Source: Thermosulfurimonas marina
GTDB taxonomy: Bacteria; Desulfobacterota; Thermodesulfobacteria; Thermodesulfobacteriales; Thermodesulfobacteriaceae
Direction: 5' to 3'
Assembly (NCBI RefSeq): GCF_012317585.1
Contig: NZ_CP042909.1
Coordinates: 620,001-684,000, forward strand
Length of the DNA stretch: 64,000 nt
Positions within the stretch are counted from its first letter, which is position 1. Each line of letters opens with the position of its first letter. The position numbers and the translations under genes are program-made. Of the stretch, positions 1 to 11,048 are shown in pieces. The notes beneath the pieces were generated by a model. The model saw only the letters and a program-made list of their open reading frames with translations. It made no database searches and was not told the DNA's origin.

Positions 1-86
1 CCTACGGCCAGCACCAGGACTACCAGGCCCACCGCCAGGGCCCAACACAAGTATCGAAATACTCGATCCGGGTCGGCCAAACGCAT
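1..86 (-). CDS. pstC: Phosphate ABC transporter permease PstC, N-terminal fragment
   Basis: The gene starts with ATG at 86 and runs off the left edge of the window, so only about 28 residues are visible. They begin MRLADPDRVFRYLCWALAVG and pass into a hydrophobic first membrane segment. The position directly downstream of pstS, on the same strand and 43 bases away, is what suggests the phosphate permease subunit PstC. The visible residues alone do not prove the family. Confidence 0.6.
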   Translation of the reverse strand, partial: MRLADPDRVFRYLCWALAVGLVVLVLAV

Positions 87-129
87 AGTCAGTCTCTTTT
101 ACCAGAGCCCCCGGGGAGGACAAGTCCCC

Positions 130-1185
130 CTATTTTCCGGGACAGCCCCCAAGGATGGGTTTTCCTTGATAGGTGATGGAACGGATCAGCCCTTCATCGA
201 TCCGGACCAGGTTTTCCGGAAGACGGGCATAAAGCAGACTTTCATTGTATTGCTGGCCCTCATGCACACACCACCAGAGGAGGTCCACCAAGGCCTTGGC
301 CCGTTCAAAGGAGCGCCCGTTATAGGCCTGTTCCTTGTAGACCAGGATCCAGGTGAGGGCTGAAAGGGGATAACCGTCGGGGGCGTCGGTATTGACCAGG
401 ATGATCCGCGTGTCCGGGGGAATCTTGGTCTTGGCCGCGGCAGAGATGGCCTTAAGGGTGGGAAGGATGAAATTCCCGGACTTGTTTTGGAGGGCCACCA
501 CGGGAAGGTGGTTCTGGTGAGCGTAGGCCAGTTCGATATAGCCGATGGCCCCGGGGAGCTGTTTTAGATAACCGGTGACCCCCTCGTTACCTTTGCCTCC
601 CAGACCCGTGGGCCAGCGCACGGCCTTGCCATAGCCCACGCGCTTTTTCCACTCCGGGCTCACCTGGGCCAGGTAGTAGGTAAAATTGAAGGTGGTCCCG
701 GAGCCGTCGGAACGATGGACCACCACGATGGGCAAACCCGGAAGGCGCAGGCCCGGATTGAGCTTGACAATCCGGGGATCGTTCCACCTGCGGATCTTTC
801 CCAGAAAGATGTCCGCCAGGACCTCCGGGGTAAGCTTGAGTCCGGAGGGTACCCCGGGGAGGTTGTAGGAGATCACCACGGCCCCTAAGGCCATGGGGAT
901 ATGTAAAATCTCGGCCGGGGCCTTGGCCAGTTCCTCCTCGGTCATGGGGGCGTCTGAGGCCCCGAAATCCACGGTGCGGGCCAGAATCTGGCGGATACCT
1001 CCCCCGGAGCCGATGGACTGATAGTTCACTTTTATCCCGGTCTTCTGGTAGTACACATAGAACCATTTAGAATAGAGAGGGTAGGGAAAAGTGGCTCCGG
1101 CCCCAAGGAGGGTTATCTTTTCCGCCAGAGCCGATCCGGAGAAAGCTCCCAGAAGAAGGACCAGGACCCAAATCCATTTCCGCAT
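130..1185 (-). CDS. pstS: Phosphate ABC transporter substrate-binding protein PstS
   Basis: PstS is the periplasmic phosphate receptor of the high-affinity Pst transporter. The 351-residue protein opens with a signal peptide (residues 1-21, ending SALA). The mature part has the PstS phosphate-binding stretches: GAGATFPYPLYSKW near residue 28, GSGGGIRQ near 59 with DFGASDAPM after it, and RSDGSGTTF near 158. An AAGGAGG-like ribosome site lies just before the ATG at 1185. It follows phoB and phoR on the same strand with a 30-base gap and is followed by a likely pstC, so sensing and uptake form one transcription unit. No clear Pho box is visible upstream. Confidence 0.95.
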   Translation of the reverse strand: MRKWIWVLVLLLGAFSGSALAEKITLLGAGATFPYPLYSKWFYVYYQKTGIKVNYQSIGSGGGIRQILARTVDFGASDAPMTEEELAKAPAEILHIPMALGAVVISYNLPGVPSGLKLTPEVLADIFLGKIRRWNDPRIVKLNPGLRLPGLPIVVVHRSDGSGTTFNFTYYLAQVSPEWKKRVGYGKAVRWPTGLGGKGNEGVTGYLKQLPGAIGYIELAYAHQNHLPVVALQNKSGNFILPTLKAISAAAKTKIPPDTRIILVNTDAPDGYPLSALTWILVYKEQAYNGRSFERAKALVDLLWWCVHEGQQYNESLLYARLPENLVRIDEGLIRSITYQGKPILGGCPGK

Positions 1186-1215
1186 AAAGAACCTCCTTCA
1201 GATTTTGGAAATATC

Positions 1216-2274
1216 CTATCCTTTTCCTGTGGCAAAATTTTGAACCTCCGGCGACGAAACCGGGAGCAGAAAGACGAAGGTGGCCCCCTGCCCGGAGGGC
1301 TCCAGAAGAAGATCCCCTCCCTGGAGGCACACCAGGCGCCGGGCCAGGGCCAGGCCCAGGCCCAGGCCCGGAGAATTTTTCCCCCGCACCAGGGGCTCAA
1401 AGATCCGGGACCGCAGCTCCTCCGGCACCCCCGGCCCTTCGTCCCGAATAGCTATCCGGACTTTCTTTCCCTGACTGCGCACCTCTATGATGATCCGGCC
1501 CCCCTCCGGACTGTAACGCACGGCGTTTTCCAGCACCTTGAGGAGGGCCTGTACCAGATAGTCCGGGTCTCCCCGCACCGTAAGATCTTTTTCCGGATGG
1601 ATTTCCAGCCGGAGGCCCTTGGGCTGAAGGAGGGGTTCGGCCGCCCGGCGTAGGGCCTGAAGGAGGGCCGCCACCGGAAGGGCTTCGCACCGGAGATCTC
1701 GACCGGAAAGGCGCGAAAGTTCCAGAAGTTCTTTGACCAGGCGGGTGAGGCGGTGGAGATGCTCCCGAATGGCCGAGAGGATCTCCCGAGGATAGCCTTC
1801 GGCCGGAAGCTCCTCCTCCAGGGCCTCCACATATCCCTGGAGGGCCGTAAGAGGGGTGCGAAATTCATGGGCCAGGGTGGAGGCCAGGAAGCGGAGCTCT
1901 TTCTCCAGGGTGCGCTCTCGGGTGACCTCCACCAGGGCGAGGACCGCAAGCTCCGAGGATATGCGCCGGCCGAGCACCCGGAAGGCTCTTTCCCGGTACT
2001 CGACCTCCTCTTCTACTTCGCCCTCCTCAAAGAGCCGACGATGGATCTCTACCAGTTCCGAAAAGGGAAGTTCGAGGAGATGCTGGAGTTCTCCAGAGGG
2101 GGAAAGGGCCTTCAAGGCCCGGCTGGACCAGGGTACTCCCCGCTGGCGGTCCACCACGGCCGCCGGAAGAGGCCATTCCTGCAGGATCTCCTCTAAGGGC
2201 AAAGAGGCCCCTTCTTCAGAGACCGGCGCCGGAGAAGGGGCCTTTTTGCCCAGGAATTTACGCCACAAACTCAT
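1216..2274 (-). CDS. phoR: Phosphate regulon sensor histidine kinase PhoR, apparently soluble
   Basis: This histidine kinase (352 residues) would phosphorylate PhoB when phosphate is scarce. A PAS-like region covers roughly residues 25-125. The H-box AHEFRTPLTAL carries the phospho-accepting His136. The ATP domain shows the N-box ENAVRYSPEGG, the G1 motif DEGPGVP and the G2 motif GLGLGLALAR. The start ATG at 2274 overlaps the phoB stop as ATGA, which is preferred over a longer frame reaching back into phoB. No membrane-spanning segment is visible, unlike typical PhoR proteins, so sensing probably goes through the Pst complex or a soluble partner. The name rests on the phoB/pstS neighbourhood. 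Confidence 0.85.
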   Translation of the reverse strand: MSLWRKFLGKKAPSPAPVSEEGASLPLEEILQEWPLPAAVVDRQRGVPWSSRALKALSPSGELQHLLELPFSELVEIHRRLFEEGEVEEEVEYRERAFRVLGRRISSELAVLALVEVTRERTLEKELRFLASTLAHEFRTPLTALQGYVEALEEELPAEGYPREILSAIREHLHRLTRLVKELLELSRLSGRDLRCEALPVAALLQALRRAAEPLLQPKGLRLEIHPEKDLTVRGDPDYLVQALLKVLENAVRYSPEGGRIIIEVRSQGKKVRIAIRDEGPGVPEELRSRIFEPLVRGKNSPGLGLGLALARRLVCLQGGDLLLEPSGQGATFVFLLPVSSPEVQNFATGKG

Positions 2275-2960
2275 TCTCCCGAAAGAGAGCGCAGACGATA
2301 TCCCACCCCCCAGATGGTTTCCAGAAGGGAGGCCGCGGGCCCCAGTTTCTTTCGCAGTCGTTTCACATGGGTGTCCACGGTGCGGGCGTAGCCTTGGTAG
2401 GTGTATCCCCAAACCTTTTCCAGAAGGGTCTCCCGAGAGAAGACCCGCCCCGGGGCCTCCATAAAGGTCTGCAGAAGTTTAAATTCCATGGGGGTGAGCC
2501 TTACTTCCTGGCCTTCTACCTCGGCCCGAAATTCCTCGGGGAAAAGCCGCAAGGGACCGTGGGCCAGGATCTGGCCTTCCGAAGGAGGCCGCAGGCGTTT
2601 AAGGATGGCCTTGGCCCGCAGTACCAGCTCCCGGGGGCTAAAAGGCTTGACCACATAGTCATCGGCCCCCAGTTCAAACCCTAAAACCCGATCCACTTCT
2701 TCTCCCCGGGCGGAGACGATGATCACCGGGACCCGGGAAAGCTCCTTCCGAAACCGAAGAAACTTCAGGATCTCCAGTCCGTCCTGGTCGGGGAGCATGA
2801 GATCCAGGATCACCAGGTCCGGAAATCCATGGGCCAGCCGACGAAAGGCCTCAGAGGCGCTTCCGGCCACCTCGGCCCGGAACCCCTCCCGCTCAAAGGC
2901 CCGTCGCTCAAGTTCTGCCACCTCCGGCTCATCTTCTACAATAAGGACTCGGGCGGCCAT
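2271..2960 (-). CDS. phoB: Phosphate regulon response regulator PhoB (OmpR/PhoB family)
   Basis: This 229-residue two-domain regulator has a receiver domain with acidic residues E9-D10, phosphorylation site D53 in the stretch ILDLMLPD, and the conserved lysine K105 in VVKPFSPREL. A winged-helix DNA-binding domain fills residues 128-229 and ends with the family stretch TVDTHVKRLRKKLG. It is the first gene of the minus-strand unit phoB-phoR-pstS-pstC and probably activates this same operon. It diverges from the Fur-family gene across a 126-base gap. Confidence 0.93.
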   Translation of the reverse strand: MAARVLIVEDEPEVAELERRAFEREGFRAEVAGSASEAFRRLAHGFPDLVILDLMLPDQDGLEILKFLRFRKELSRVPVIIVSARGEEVDRVLGFELGADDYVVKPFSPRELVLRAKAILKRLRPPSEGQILAHGPLRLFPEEFRAEVEGQEVRLTPMEFKLLQTFMEAPGRVFSRETLLEKVWGYTYQGYARTVDTHVKRLRKKLGPAASLLETIWGVGYRLRSLSGE

Positions 2961-3027
2961 TTTTAAACATTCTACCGGATTCGCCCCCCTTCCGTAAGGC
3001 CTCGGCCTTAAAAACCTTTCCTCATCC

Positions 3028-3055
3028 TTGACAATTTCCGAGGAAGGTTTAAGTT
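3028..3055 (+). promoter_or_regulatory. Candidate sigma-70 promoter of the fur-feoA-feoB operon
   Basis: A perfect -35 box TTGACA (3028-3033) is followed after 16 bases by TAAGTT (3050-3055) as a weak -10. Transcription would start near 3062, about 25 bases before the chosen ATG of the regulator gene. The same TTGACA/TAAGTT pairing is seen before tRNA-Asn in this window. Confidence 0.55.
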
Positions 3056-3076
3056 ATTGCAACAAATTTTCAATAA
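3054..3076 (+). promoter_or_regulatory. Inverted repeat, candidate autoregulatory operator of the Fur-family gene
   Basis: TTATTG (3054-3059) and CAATAA (3071-3076) form an inverted repeat in a 23-base AT-rich block, with further symmetric matches inside. It overlaps the putative -10/start region of fur-feoA-feoB, where a Fur or PerR repressor would bind. It is not a canonical Fur box; the role is inferred from symmetry and position. Confidence 0.4.
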
Positions 3077-3086
3077 GGAAGGCCTT

Positions 3087-3527
3087 ATGTCGCAGCCTTC
3101 GGAGATGGAAATTTTCCGGGAATTCATTCGCAAAAAAGGTCTCCGCTATACCCCGGAAAGGGAGATCATTCTGCGGGAAATTCTTAAGATCCACGATCAC
3201 TTCGATGTGGACGAGCTTTATCTCCGTCTCCGCAATCAGGGACATCGCATCTCCAAGGCCTCCATTTATCGTACCCTGCCTCTTCTTATCGAGTGTGGTC
3301 TGGTCCAGGAGGTCTATCAGGAGGACGGCCACATGCACTACGAGCACATTTACGGACATGAGCCGCATGCCCACTTTCGCTGTCTCTCCTGCCGTCGGGT
3401 GGAGGAATTCCAGGACGAACGCCTGGAGGAGGTGGCTGAAGAATTCCGGAGGAAACACGGCGCGGAGATCAAGAGGGTGCGCTACGAACTTCTGGGCTAT
3501 TGTGCAGCCTGTCTTAAGGAGGGCTAG
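3087..3527 (+). CDS. Fur/PerR-family metal-dependent transcriptional regulator
   Basis: This 146-residue regulator has an N-terminal winged helix (RYTPEREIIL, and ISKASIYRTL as recognition helix) and a C-terminal dimerisation domain. The latter holds the histidine-rich metal site HEHIYGHEPHAHF and two Cys pairs, CLSC and CAAC, for structural zinc. The ATG at 3087 is chosen because AAGGAAGG sits a few bases upstream; a TTG ten codons earlier lacks such a site. It heads an apparent operon with feoA (2 bases after the stop) and feoB, so iron-responsive Fur function is likely. A PerR-type peroxide sensor cannot be excluded. Confidence 0.88.
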   Translation: MSQPSEMEIFREFIRKKGLRYTPEREIILREILKIHDHFDVDELYLRLRNQGHRISKASIYRTLPLLIECGLVQEVYQEDGHMHYEHIYGHEPHAHFRCLSCRRVEEFQDERLEEVAEEFRRKHGAEIKRVRYELLGYCAACLKEG

Positions 3528-3529
3528 GG

Positions 3530-3834
3530 ATGGGGTTTAGGTGGCGTTGGCGGTGGGGCCGGGGAAAGAAAGGCTGTAAAAAGGGGCCGGGGTCATGCCC
3601 CCGCATGGAAAATCTGGTTACCCTCGACGAATTGCGGACCGGGGAGGAAGGCCTTATCGTCAAGGTTTTGGGAAACGGGGCCTTTCGGCAGCGTCTTCTG
3701 GAGATGGGGTTTTTGCCCGGAACCCGCATCCGGGTTATCCGTTACGCCCCCCTTGAGGACCCGGTGGAATACGAAATCAAGGGCTACCACGTGGCTTTGC
3801 GACACGAAGAGGCGGCCAAGGTCCTGGTGGAGAA

Positions 3835-3850
<16 letters not shown>
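3530..3850 (+). CDS. feoA: Ferrous iron transport protein FeoA
   Basis: FeoA is the small SH3-like cytosolic partner of FeoB. The FeoA domain begins near residue 26 (MENLVTLDEL) and includes the typical stretch LLEMGFLPGTRIRVI. The frame opens at ATG 3530 after a GGAGGG site and adds about 25 residues rich in Arg, Trp, Gly and two Cys before the domain. An internal ATG at 3605 would give a standard-length FeoA of about 81 residues, so the start is uncertain. The gene overlaps feoB by 16 bases, which suggests coupled translation. Confidence 0.85.
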
Positions 3851-7178
<3,328 letters not shown>

Positions 7179-7190
7179 TAACTTCAAGGT

Positions 7191-7266
7191 TCCCCGGTAG
7201 CTCAATCGGCAGAGCATCGGGCTGTTAACCCGAGGGTTGCAGGTTCGAGTCCTGCCCGGGGAGCCA
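7191..7266 (+). tRNA. tRNA-Asn (anticodon GUU)
   Basis: The 76-base cloverleaf has the acceptor stem TCCCCGG pairing with CCGGGGA, a G discriminator and an encoded CCA (7264-7266). The anticodon loop CTGTTAA carries GTT, and the T loop has GGTTCGAGTCC. The left terminal repeat of the adjacent insertion sequence begins only six bases beyond the CCA. Confidence 0.96.
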
Positions 7267-7310
7267 TTTTGACTCAACTTTGACACCCCGGGCAAAAAAA
7301 TTCGCTTGTA

Positions 7311-8828
7311 TCAACGGTTTCCGGGCATACTACCCCCGCATTCCACAACATCCTCTCCTCCCACCTCAAGAACCCTCCCTGGTACCCTTATCCCCACCGC
7401 CTTGAATACCTCATAGGCCTTCCCCTCAAGTTCCGTCCTCACCAAGTAATTCCTCCCATCCACCGTAACCTCCACCGCCTTAAGCCGCTCAAGATCCGTC
7501 ATCACCTCCTGATAACTTCCCTCGTAGCCAACCTCCCTCAGCCTCCTCATCAGCACCACCTCCAGCACAAAGGCCAAAAAACATACCATGATGTGCCCCC
7601 GAATCCGCTTCTCCGTCCAGTGATACACCGGCCTAAGATCCAGACCGCTTTTCATCTCCCGAAAGGCCCTCTCTACCTGCCAAAGTCCCCTATACGCCAA
7701 AGCCGCCTCCTCCACACTTAACCCCGCATTCGTCTCAAGCACATACTTCCCATCATATCTAGCCTCCTCCTCCAAAACCTCCCGATCAACAACCGCCGAA
7801 CTCCCCTCCACCTTCAAATACCGACGATAACCCCGGTTTCCTATAAGCCCCTTAAGACCCCCGGCCCTGAGCTTCTCCTCAAGCTTCCCTACCATCTCCT
7901 CACGGGAAAGCCTCTCCCTCTCCGCCTCCTCCGGATTGAAACAAATCAGATAACGCCTCCCCTCATGCCAGACTTCCTTCACCTTAAGGTTACCCTTCAC
8001 CTCCCGACTCACCATCCCCCGGTCCGCCACAAGAATGACCCGCCTTATCCTGAACCGATTCTGTAAGTCTTTTAGCACCACCCGAAAGGTCTCTACGTCC
8101 GCCGTAGCCCCCGGAAATACCTCGTGGGCTATCGGTATCCCCTCCCGCGTCATAAGAAACCCCAATATCACCTGCACCCTGTCCGGACGATGATCCTTCG
8201 AAAATCCATACTCGCAAAACCCCTCCGCCCCTCTCCCCTCAAAATACACGCTCGCCGTGTCCCAAAACACCAAATCAAGCTCCAAATGAAATAGATCCCT
8301 TATCCTCTCAAAAAGCTTCTCCTCTATTTCCTCCTTATGATCGGCCAGAAAATCAAGAGCCCGGTAGAAATGGTGTAGCTTAAGCCTTTCAAACTCCGGC
8401 CGATAGACTGTCTCCTTCCATCGGCTGACCCCGAGTTTTGAGGCCGGATCACAGAGCCGGTTCAAAACCATGGCAAAAACCGCTTCCTCCACATCTATGG
8501 CAATCTCCGTTCCGGCAAGAAGCTCCTTCAGTATGCTACTAAGCTTAAGATCTTCCCAAAGTCTTCTGAAAATCAAAGCCGGACCAAAGTCCTTGGCCCA
8601 TTGGGCCTGAATGCTTCGAGCCTGAGCTTCTATCCATTGTCTCCGGGAAAACTTGGCCAGCCCCTCTATCAGCTTATCCAGTTCTCCCTCTTGGAGTTTT
8701 TTCAGGCGCCCCAGGTTGGCCACGATCCTCTGGCGTACCTTTCCGTTGACCCGCTTGCCCTCCACAATATAGAGGTAGGTTCTAGTGGACCCGTCCTTGT
8801 TTTTGAAGGTTTTGGTTCGGATATACAT
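7311..8828 (-). CDS. IS1634-family transposase
   Basis: This 505-residue DDE transposase has the arrangement typical of the IS1634 branch of the IS4 superfamily. The first catalytic Asp lies in the stretch LVFWDTASVYF, the second in VILVADRGMVS, and the Glu in the region YRGLWQVERAFREMKSGLDL, where YxxxW..E/R spacing resembles the YREK signature. The reading frame is full length and unbroken, so the element may still be active. The start at 8828 is ten bases from a perfect 10-base palindrome. Confidence 0.9.
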   Translation of the reverse strand: MYIRTKTFKNKDGSTRTYLYIVEGKRVNGKVRQRIVANLGRLKKLQEGELDKLIEGLAKFSRRQWIEAQARSIQAQWAKDFGPALIFRRLWEDLKLSSILKELLAGTEIAIDVEEAVFAMVLNRLCDPASKLGVSRWKETVYRPEFERLKLHHFYRALDFLADHKEEIEEKLFERIRDLFHLELDLVFWDTASVYFEGRGAEGFCEYGFSKDHRPDRVQVILGFLMTREGIPIAHEVFPGATADVETFRVVLKDLQNRFRIRRVILVADRGMVSREVKGNLKVKEVWHEGRRYLICFNPEEAERERLSREEMVGKLEEKLRAGGLKGLIGNRGYRRYLKVEGSSAVVDREVLEEEARYDGKYVLETNAGLSVEEAALAYRGLWQVERAFREMKSGLDLRPVYHWTEKRIRGHIMVCFLAFVLEVVLMRRLREVGYEGSYQEVMTDLERLKAVEVTVDGRNYLVRTELEGKAYEVFKAVGIRVPGRVLEVGGEDVVECGGSMPGNR

Positions 8829-8950
8829 AGCACTAACATGCTAGCATTATCTCTCTTTATATCAAGAGGTAATTCTTGTATACGTAGCACAACATTTGAA
8901 AATAAAAACAGTAGAGCATGAAAAGAGAGGGGAAAATAGAGGGCATTTTT

Positions 8951-9100
8951 GGGGTATTTTGGACCGAAAATGCTTACTTCAGATTCGTCGATCCTTCCCG
9001 ACTGTCAAACCCAAGTTTTAGCTTTTACAATTTAGGGGCCATTTCGGGCCGGAAATGCTCACTTCAGATTCGTCGACCCTTCGTGACTGTCAAACTTGAG
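8951..9100. repeat. Tandem copies of the IS right subterminal segment
   Basis: Two related blocks, 8951-9015 and 9035-9100, share long matches such as ACTTCAGATTCGTCGA and GACTGTCAAAC, with a period of about 84 bases. The second ends in the terminal repeat of the element; the first ends in a degraded version. This may be a remnant of a second element copy or a double end used for transposase binding. Confidence 0.7.
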
Positions 9101-9162
9101 GTAAACTCTTTGATGGTGCCTTGTACTTCCTGTGGCTTAGGGGCCTTCTGAATTTTGCTCAT
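9064..9162 (-). pseudogene. 5' fragment of a second transposase-like gene cut by the IS end
   Basis: Reading from ATG 9162 on the minus strand, a GGAGG ribosome site stands nine bases upstream and the product begins MSKIQKAPKPQEVQGTIKEF. After about 21 codons the frame enters the IS terminal repeat at 9100 and stops at 9064. A proper start signal with an abrupt end in an IS terminus suggests a gene truncated by insertion. The family is not recognisable from 21 residues; a transposase is guessed from the neighbouring inverted repeats. Confidence 0.45.
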
Positions 9163-9163
9163 G

Positions 9164-9222
9164 GTGTCCACCCTCCTTTTTGTGATTTGGTCATTTTACA
9201 ATTTCCACAATTGGGTGGACAC
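9164..9222. repeat. 10-base inverted repeat GTGTCCACCC/GGGTGGACAC at the island edge
   Basis: GTGTCCACCC (9164-9173) and GGGTGGACAC (9213-9222) are perfect inverted arms separated by 39 AT-rich bases. The inner arm overlaps the ribosome site of the truncated gene; the outer arm lies within the last codons of rmlD, changing its C-terminus to STQLWKL. The outer arm therefore looks like the terminus of a mobile element inserted at the end of rmlD. Confidence 0.55.
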
Positions 9223-10065
9223 TCCCCCTATAAACTCCTTTAGAGCTTCTTCCCAAGGTCTAAGTTCAATACCCTTTACACTTTTTAACGGACTCCAGAG
9301 GGGTCTTTTAGCCTTTGTTTTAAATTCCGTATGTTTGACAGGTTCTATGCTTGCGTCAACCCCCGCATACTCAAGGATTTTTTTTGCAAATTCGTACCAG
9401 GAGCAGTATCCTAAATTTGTAACGTGATAGGTGCCAAAAGGTCTTTCCTCTAAAATCAATTTCCATATCTCCCTTGCCGCATCAAGGGTATAAGTTGGGG
9501 ACATAAAGATATCGTCAACTACCCTCAAGGGTTCTCCCGCTTTTGCTTTTTTAAGAATTGTGTAAACGAAGTTTCCCCCCTTTCCGCTTGCCCCTGCTTT
9601 CCCATAAAGGCTTGCAACCCTAACTATGTAGTACTTATCAAGGTAATTCTTAACTATAAGCTCACCTGCATATTTGGATATACCGTATATGTTTATGGGA
9701 TTAGGTAAATCTTCCTCGGTATAGGGTTCTTTTTCTGTTATCTTTGCTCCGTCAAATACGTAGTCTGTACTTATGTGAACAAGGATAGAATCCATGCTCT
9801 TACACACTTCTACAAGGTTTTTCACCCCTACAGCGTTAATAAAAAAGGCTTTTTCGGGCTCATCTTCACAGAGGTCCGTCTTGTGAAAAGCGGCTGTGTT
9901 TATAATAACATCTGGTTCAAGAGAAGTTAATACACTAAATACAGAATCTTTATCCGTTATTTCAATATCTGAATGTGTTAAACCCACCAATTTGACGAGT
10001 CCTGGCTTAGCGTTTACTATGTCCTGTCCAAGCTGACCACTTGCTCCTATAACAACCACCTTCAT
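9196..10065 (-). CDS. rmlD: dTDP-4-dehydrorhamnose reductase
   Basis: RmlD makes dTDP-L-rhamnose with NAD(P)H, the last step of the pathway. The 289-residue SDR shows the nucleotide-binding stretch GASGQLGQDIV, the STDYVFDG motif and the catalytic YGISK (YxxxK). The ATG at 10065 overlaps the stop of the upstream epimerase gene as ATGA and is preferred to a frame start 12 codons earlier. The final residues (GVSTQLWKL) are encoded by an inverted-repeat mobile-element end, so the natural C-terminus was probably replaced, without touching the catalytic fold. It is the last gene of the operon. Confidence 0.92.
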   Translation of the reverse strand: MKVVVIGASGQLGQDIVNAKPGLVKLVGLTHSDIEITDKDSVFSVLTSLEPDVIINTAAFHKTDLCEDEPEKAFFINAVGVKNLVEVCKSMDSILVHISTDYVFDGAKITEKEPYTEEDLPNPINIYGISKYAGELIVKNYLDKYYIVRVASLYGKAGASGKGGNFVYTILKKAKAGEPLRVVDDIFMSPTYTLDAAREIWKLILEERPFGTYHVTNLGYCSWYEFAKKILEYAGVDASIEPVKHTEFKTKAKRPLWSPLKSVKGIELRPWEEALKEFIGGVSTQLWKL

Positions 10066-11048
10066 ACCATAACACCTTTCTGTATAAGTTTCTTGTACCA
10101 CTCAACGGTTATGGTCGTCGGGTCATCCGGATCAAGGCTCCCGGATTTAAGAGCTTCCCATATCTCAACGGCCCCCCTCTCTGCGTTGTAGTCCGGTTTG
10201 AAGCCAAGCACTTCCCTTATCTTTTTGAAGCTTACCCTGTAACTCCTGTGGTCAGGCAACCCGTACCACTCGTACTCAAAGGGTATCCCTATAGCCTGTG
10301 CGACCCTCTTTGCAAGGTCAAATATCTGATAGTTTTGCTCATCAGAACCAACATTAAAAACTTCTCTGTTCACTTTTTCTTTGGGAGATTCCAGGGCCAA
10401 TAACATTGCCCTTGAAGTATCCTTTACATGTACGAAGGGTCTCCATTGGGTTCCATCCCTAAGAATCGGAATTCTTCCATTTTTAAAGAATCCTCTAACC
10501 ATACCGTTTATGGCGAGGTCAAACCTCATCCTCGGGGATAAACCATAAACCGTAGCCTGCCTGAGTATAACAACGGTAAATTTATCGTCCGCAAGATTGA
10601 GTATGTCTCTCTCCGCTTTAAGGTTAGCTTTAGCGTATGTAGTTAAAGGATTTGTCGGTGATGTCTCATCCACGACTTCATCTTGAAAGCCGTAAACACT
10701 GCACGAAGAAGGAAGTATATATCTCTTCACGCCCATGAGTTTTGCCAGTGTAGCAACTCTAAATCTACCAAGGTAATTTATTGACCATGTTTTTACCGGG
10801 TCCAGTTCACCCGAAGGATCGTTGGATAGGGCTGCCAGGTCTATCACCGCATAAACATCCTTCAATATTTCTTTTTCAAAGAACCTTATATCCTCCTCAA
10901 GGATTCTCAGATTTTCACTTTCAGGAGGTAACCTGTCTCTTCCGAAGAAGAACCTATCAAGAGCTAGCACATTGTAGCCTTTCTCAAGGAGCATGGGGAC
11001 AAGGACACTTCCGATATAACCTCCTGCACCCGTTACAAGCACTCTCAT
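10062..11048 (-). CDS. NAD-dependent sugar epimerase/dehydratase (extended SDR) with altered active site
   Basis: The 328-residue protein has the Rossmann motif GAGGYIGSVL and the extended-SDR stretch SSCSVYGFQDE, so it probably binds a nucleotide sugar. The expected YxxxK is YAKAN here: Asn stands where the catalytic Lys normally is, with another Lys two residues later (YAKANLK). It lacks the TDEVYG motif of RmlB, so it is not a clear dTDP-glucose 4,6-dehydratase. It sits between rmlC and rmlD with ATGA overlaps on both sides. Substrate unknown; GalE-like epimerisation of a second O-antigen sugar is possible. Confidence 0.75.
   Translation of the reverse strand: MRVLVTGAGGYIGSVLVPMLLEKGYNVLALDRFFFGRDRLPPESENLRILEEDIRFFEKEILKDVYAVIDLAALSNDPSGELDPVKTWSINYLGRFRVATLAKLMGVKRYILPSSCSVYGFQDEVVDETSPTNPLTTYAKANLKAERDILNLADDKFTVVILRQATVYGLSPRMRFDLAINGMVRGFFKNGRIPILRDGTQWRPFVHVKDTSRAMLLALESPKEKVNREVFNVGSDEQNYQIFDLAKRVAQAIGIPFEYEWYGLPDHRSYRVSFKKIREVLGFKPDYNAERGAVEIWEALKSGSLDPDDPTTITVEWYKKLIQKGVMV

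Larger units (their letters stand above)
7273..9100 (-). mobile_element. IS1634-type (IS4 superfamily) insertion sequence
   Basis: The element is bounded by imperfect inverted repeats: CTCAACTTTGACAC at 7273-7286 and the complement of CTCAAGTTTGACAG at 9087-9100 (12 of 14 match). It spans 1828 bases and encodes one DDE transposase on the minus strand. No target duplication is evident at the two flanks: the left side is the tRNA-Asn end, the right side a broken transposase-like reading frame. A rearrangement after insertion is therefore likely. The 272 bases upstream of the transposase hold a duplicated end segment and no gene. Confidence 0.75.

Noticed and set aside
2961-3027. Pho box upstream of phoB
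   Set aside because: No tandem CTGTCAT-like repeats are visible in this gap or before pstS.
8838-8847. Perfect palindrome ATGCTAGCAT next to the transposase start
   Set aside because: A 10-base palindrome can occur by chance in an AT-rich region; there is no second signal to support an operator.
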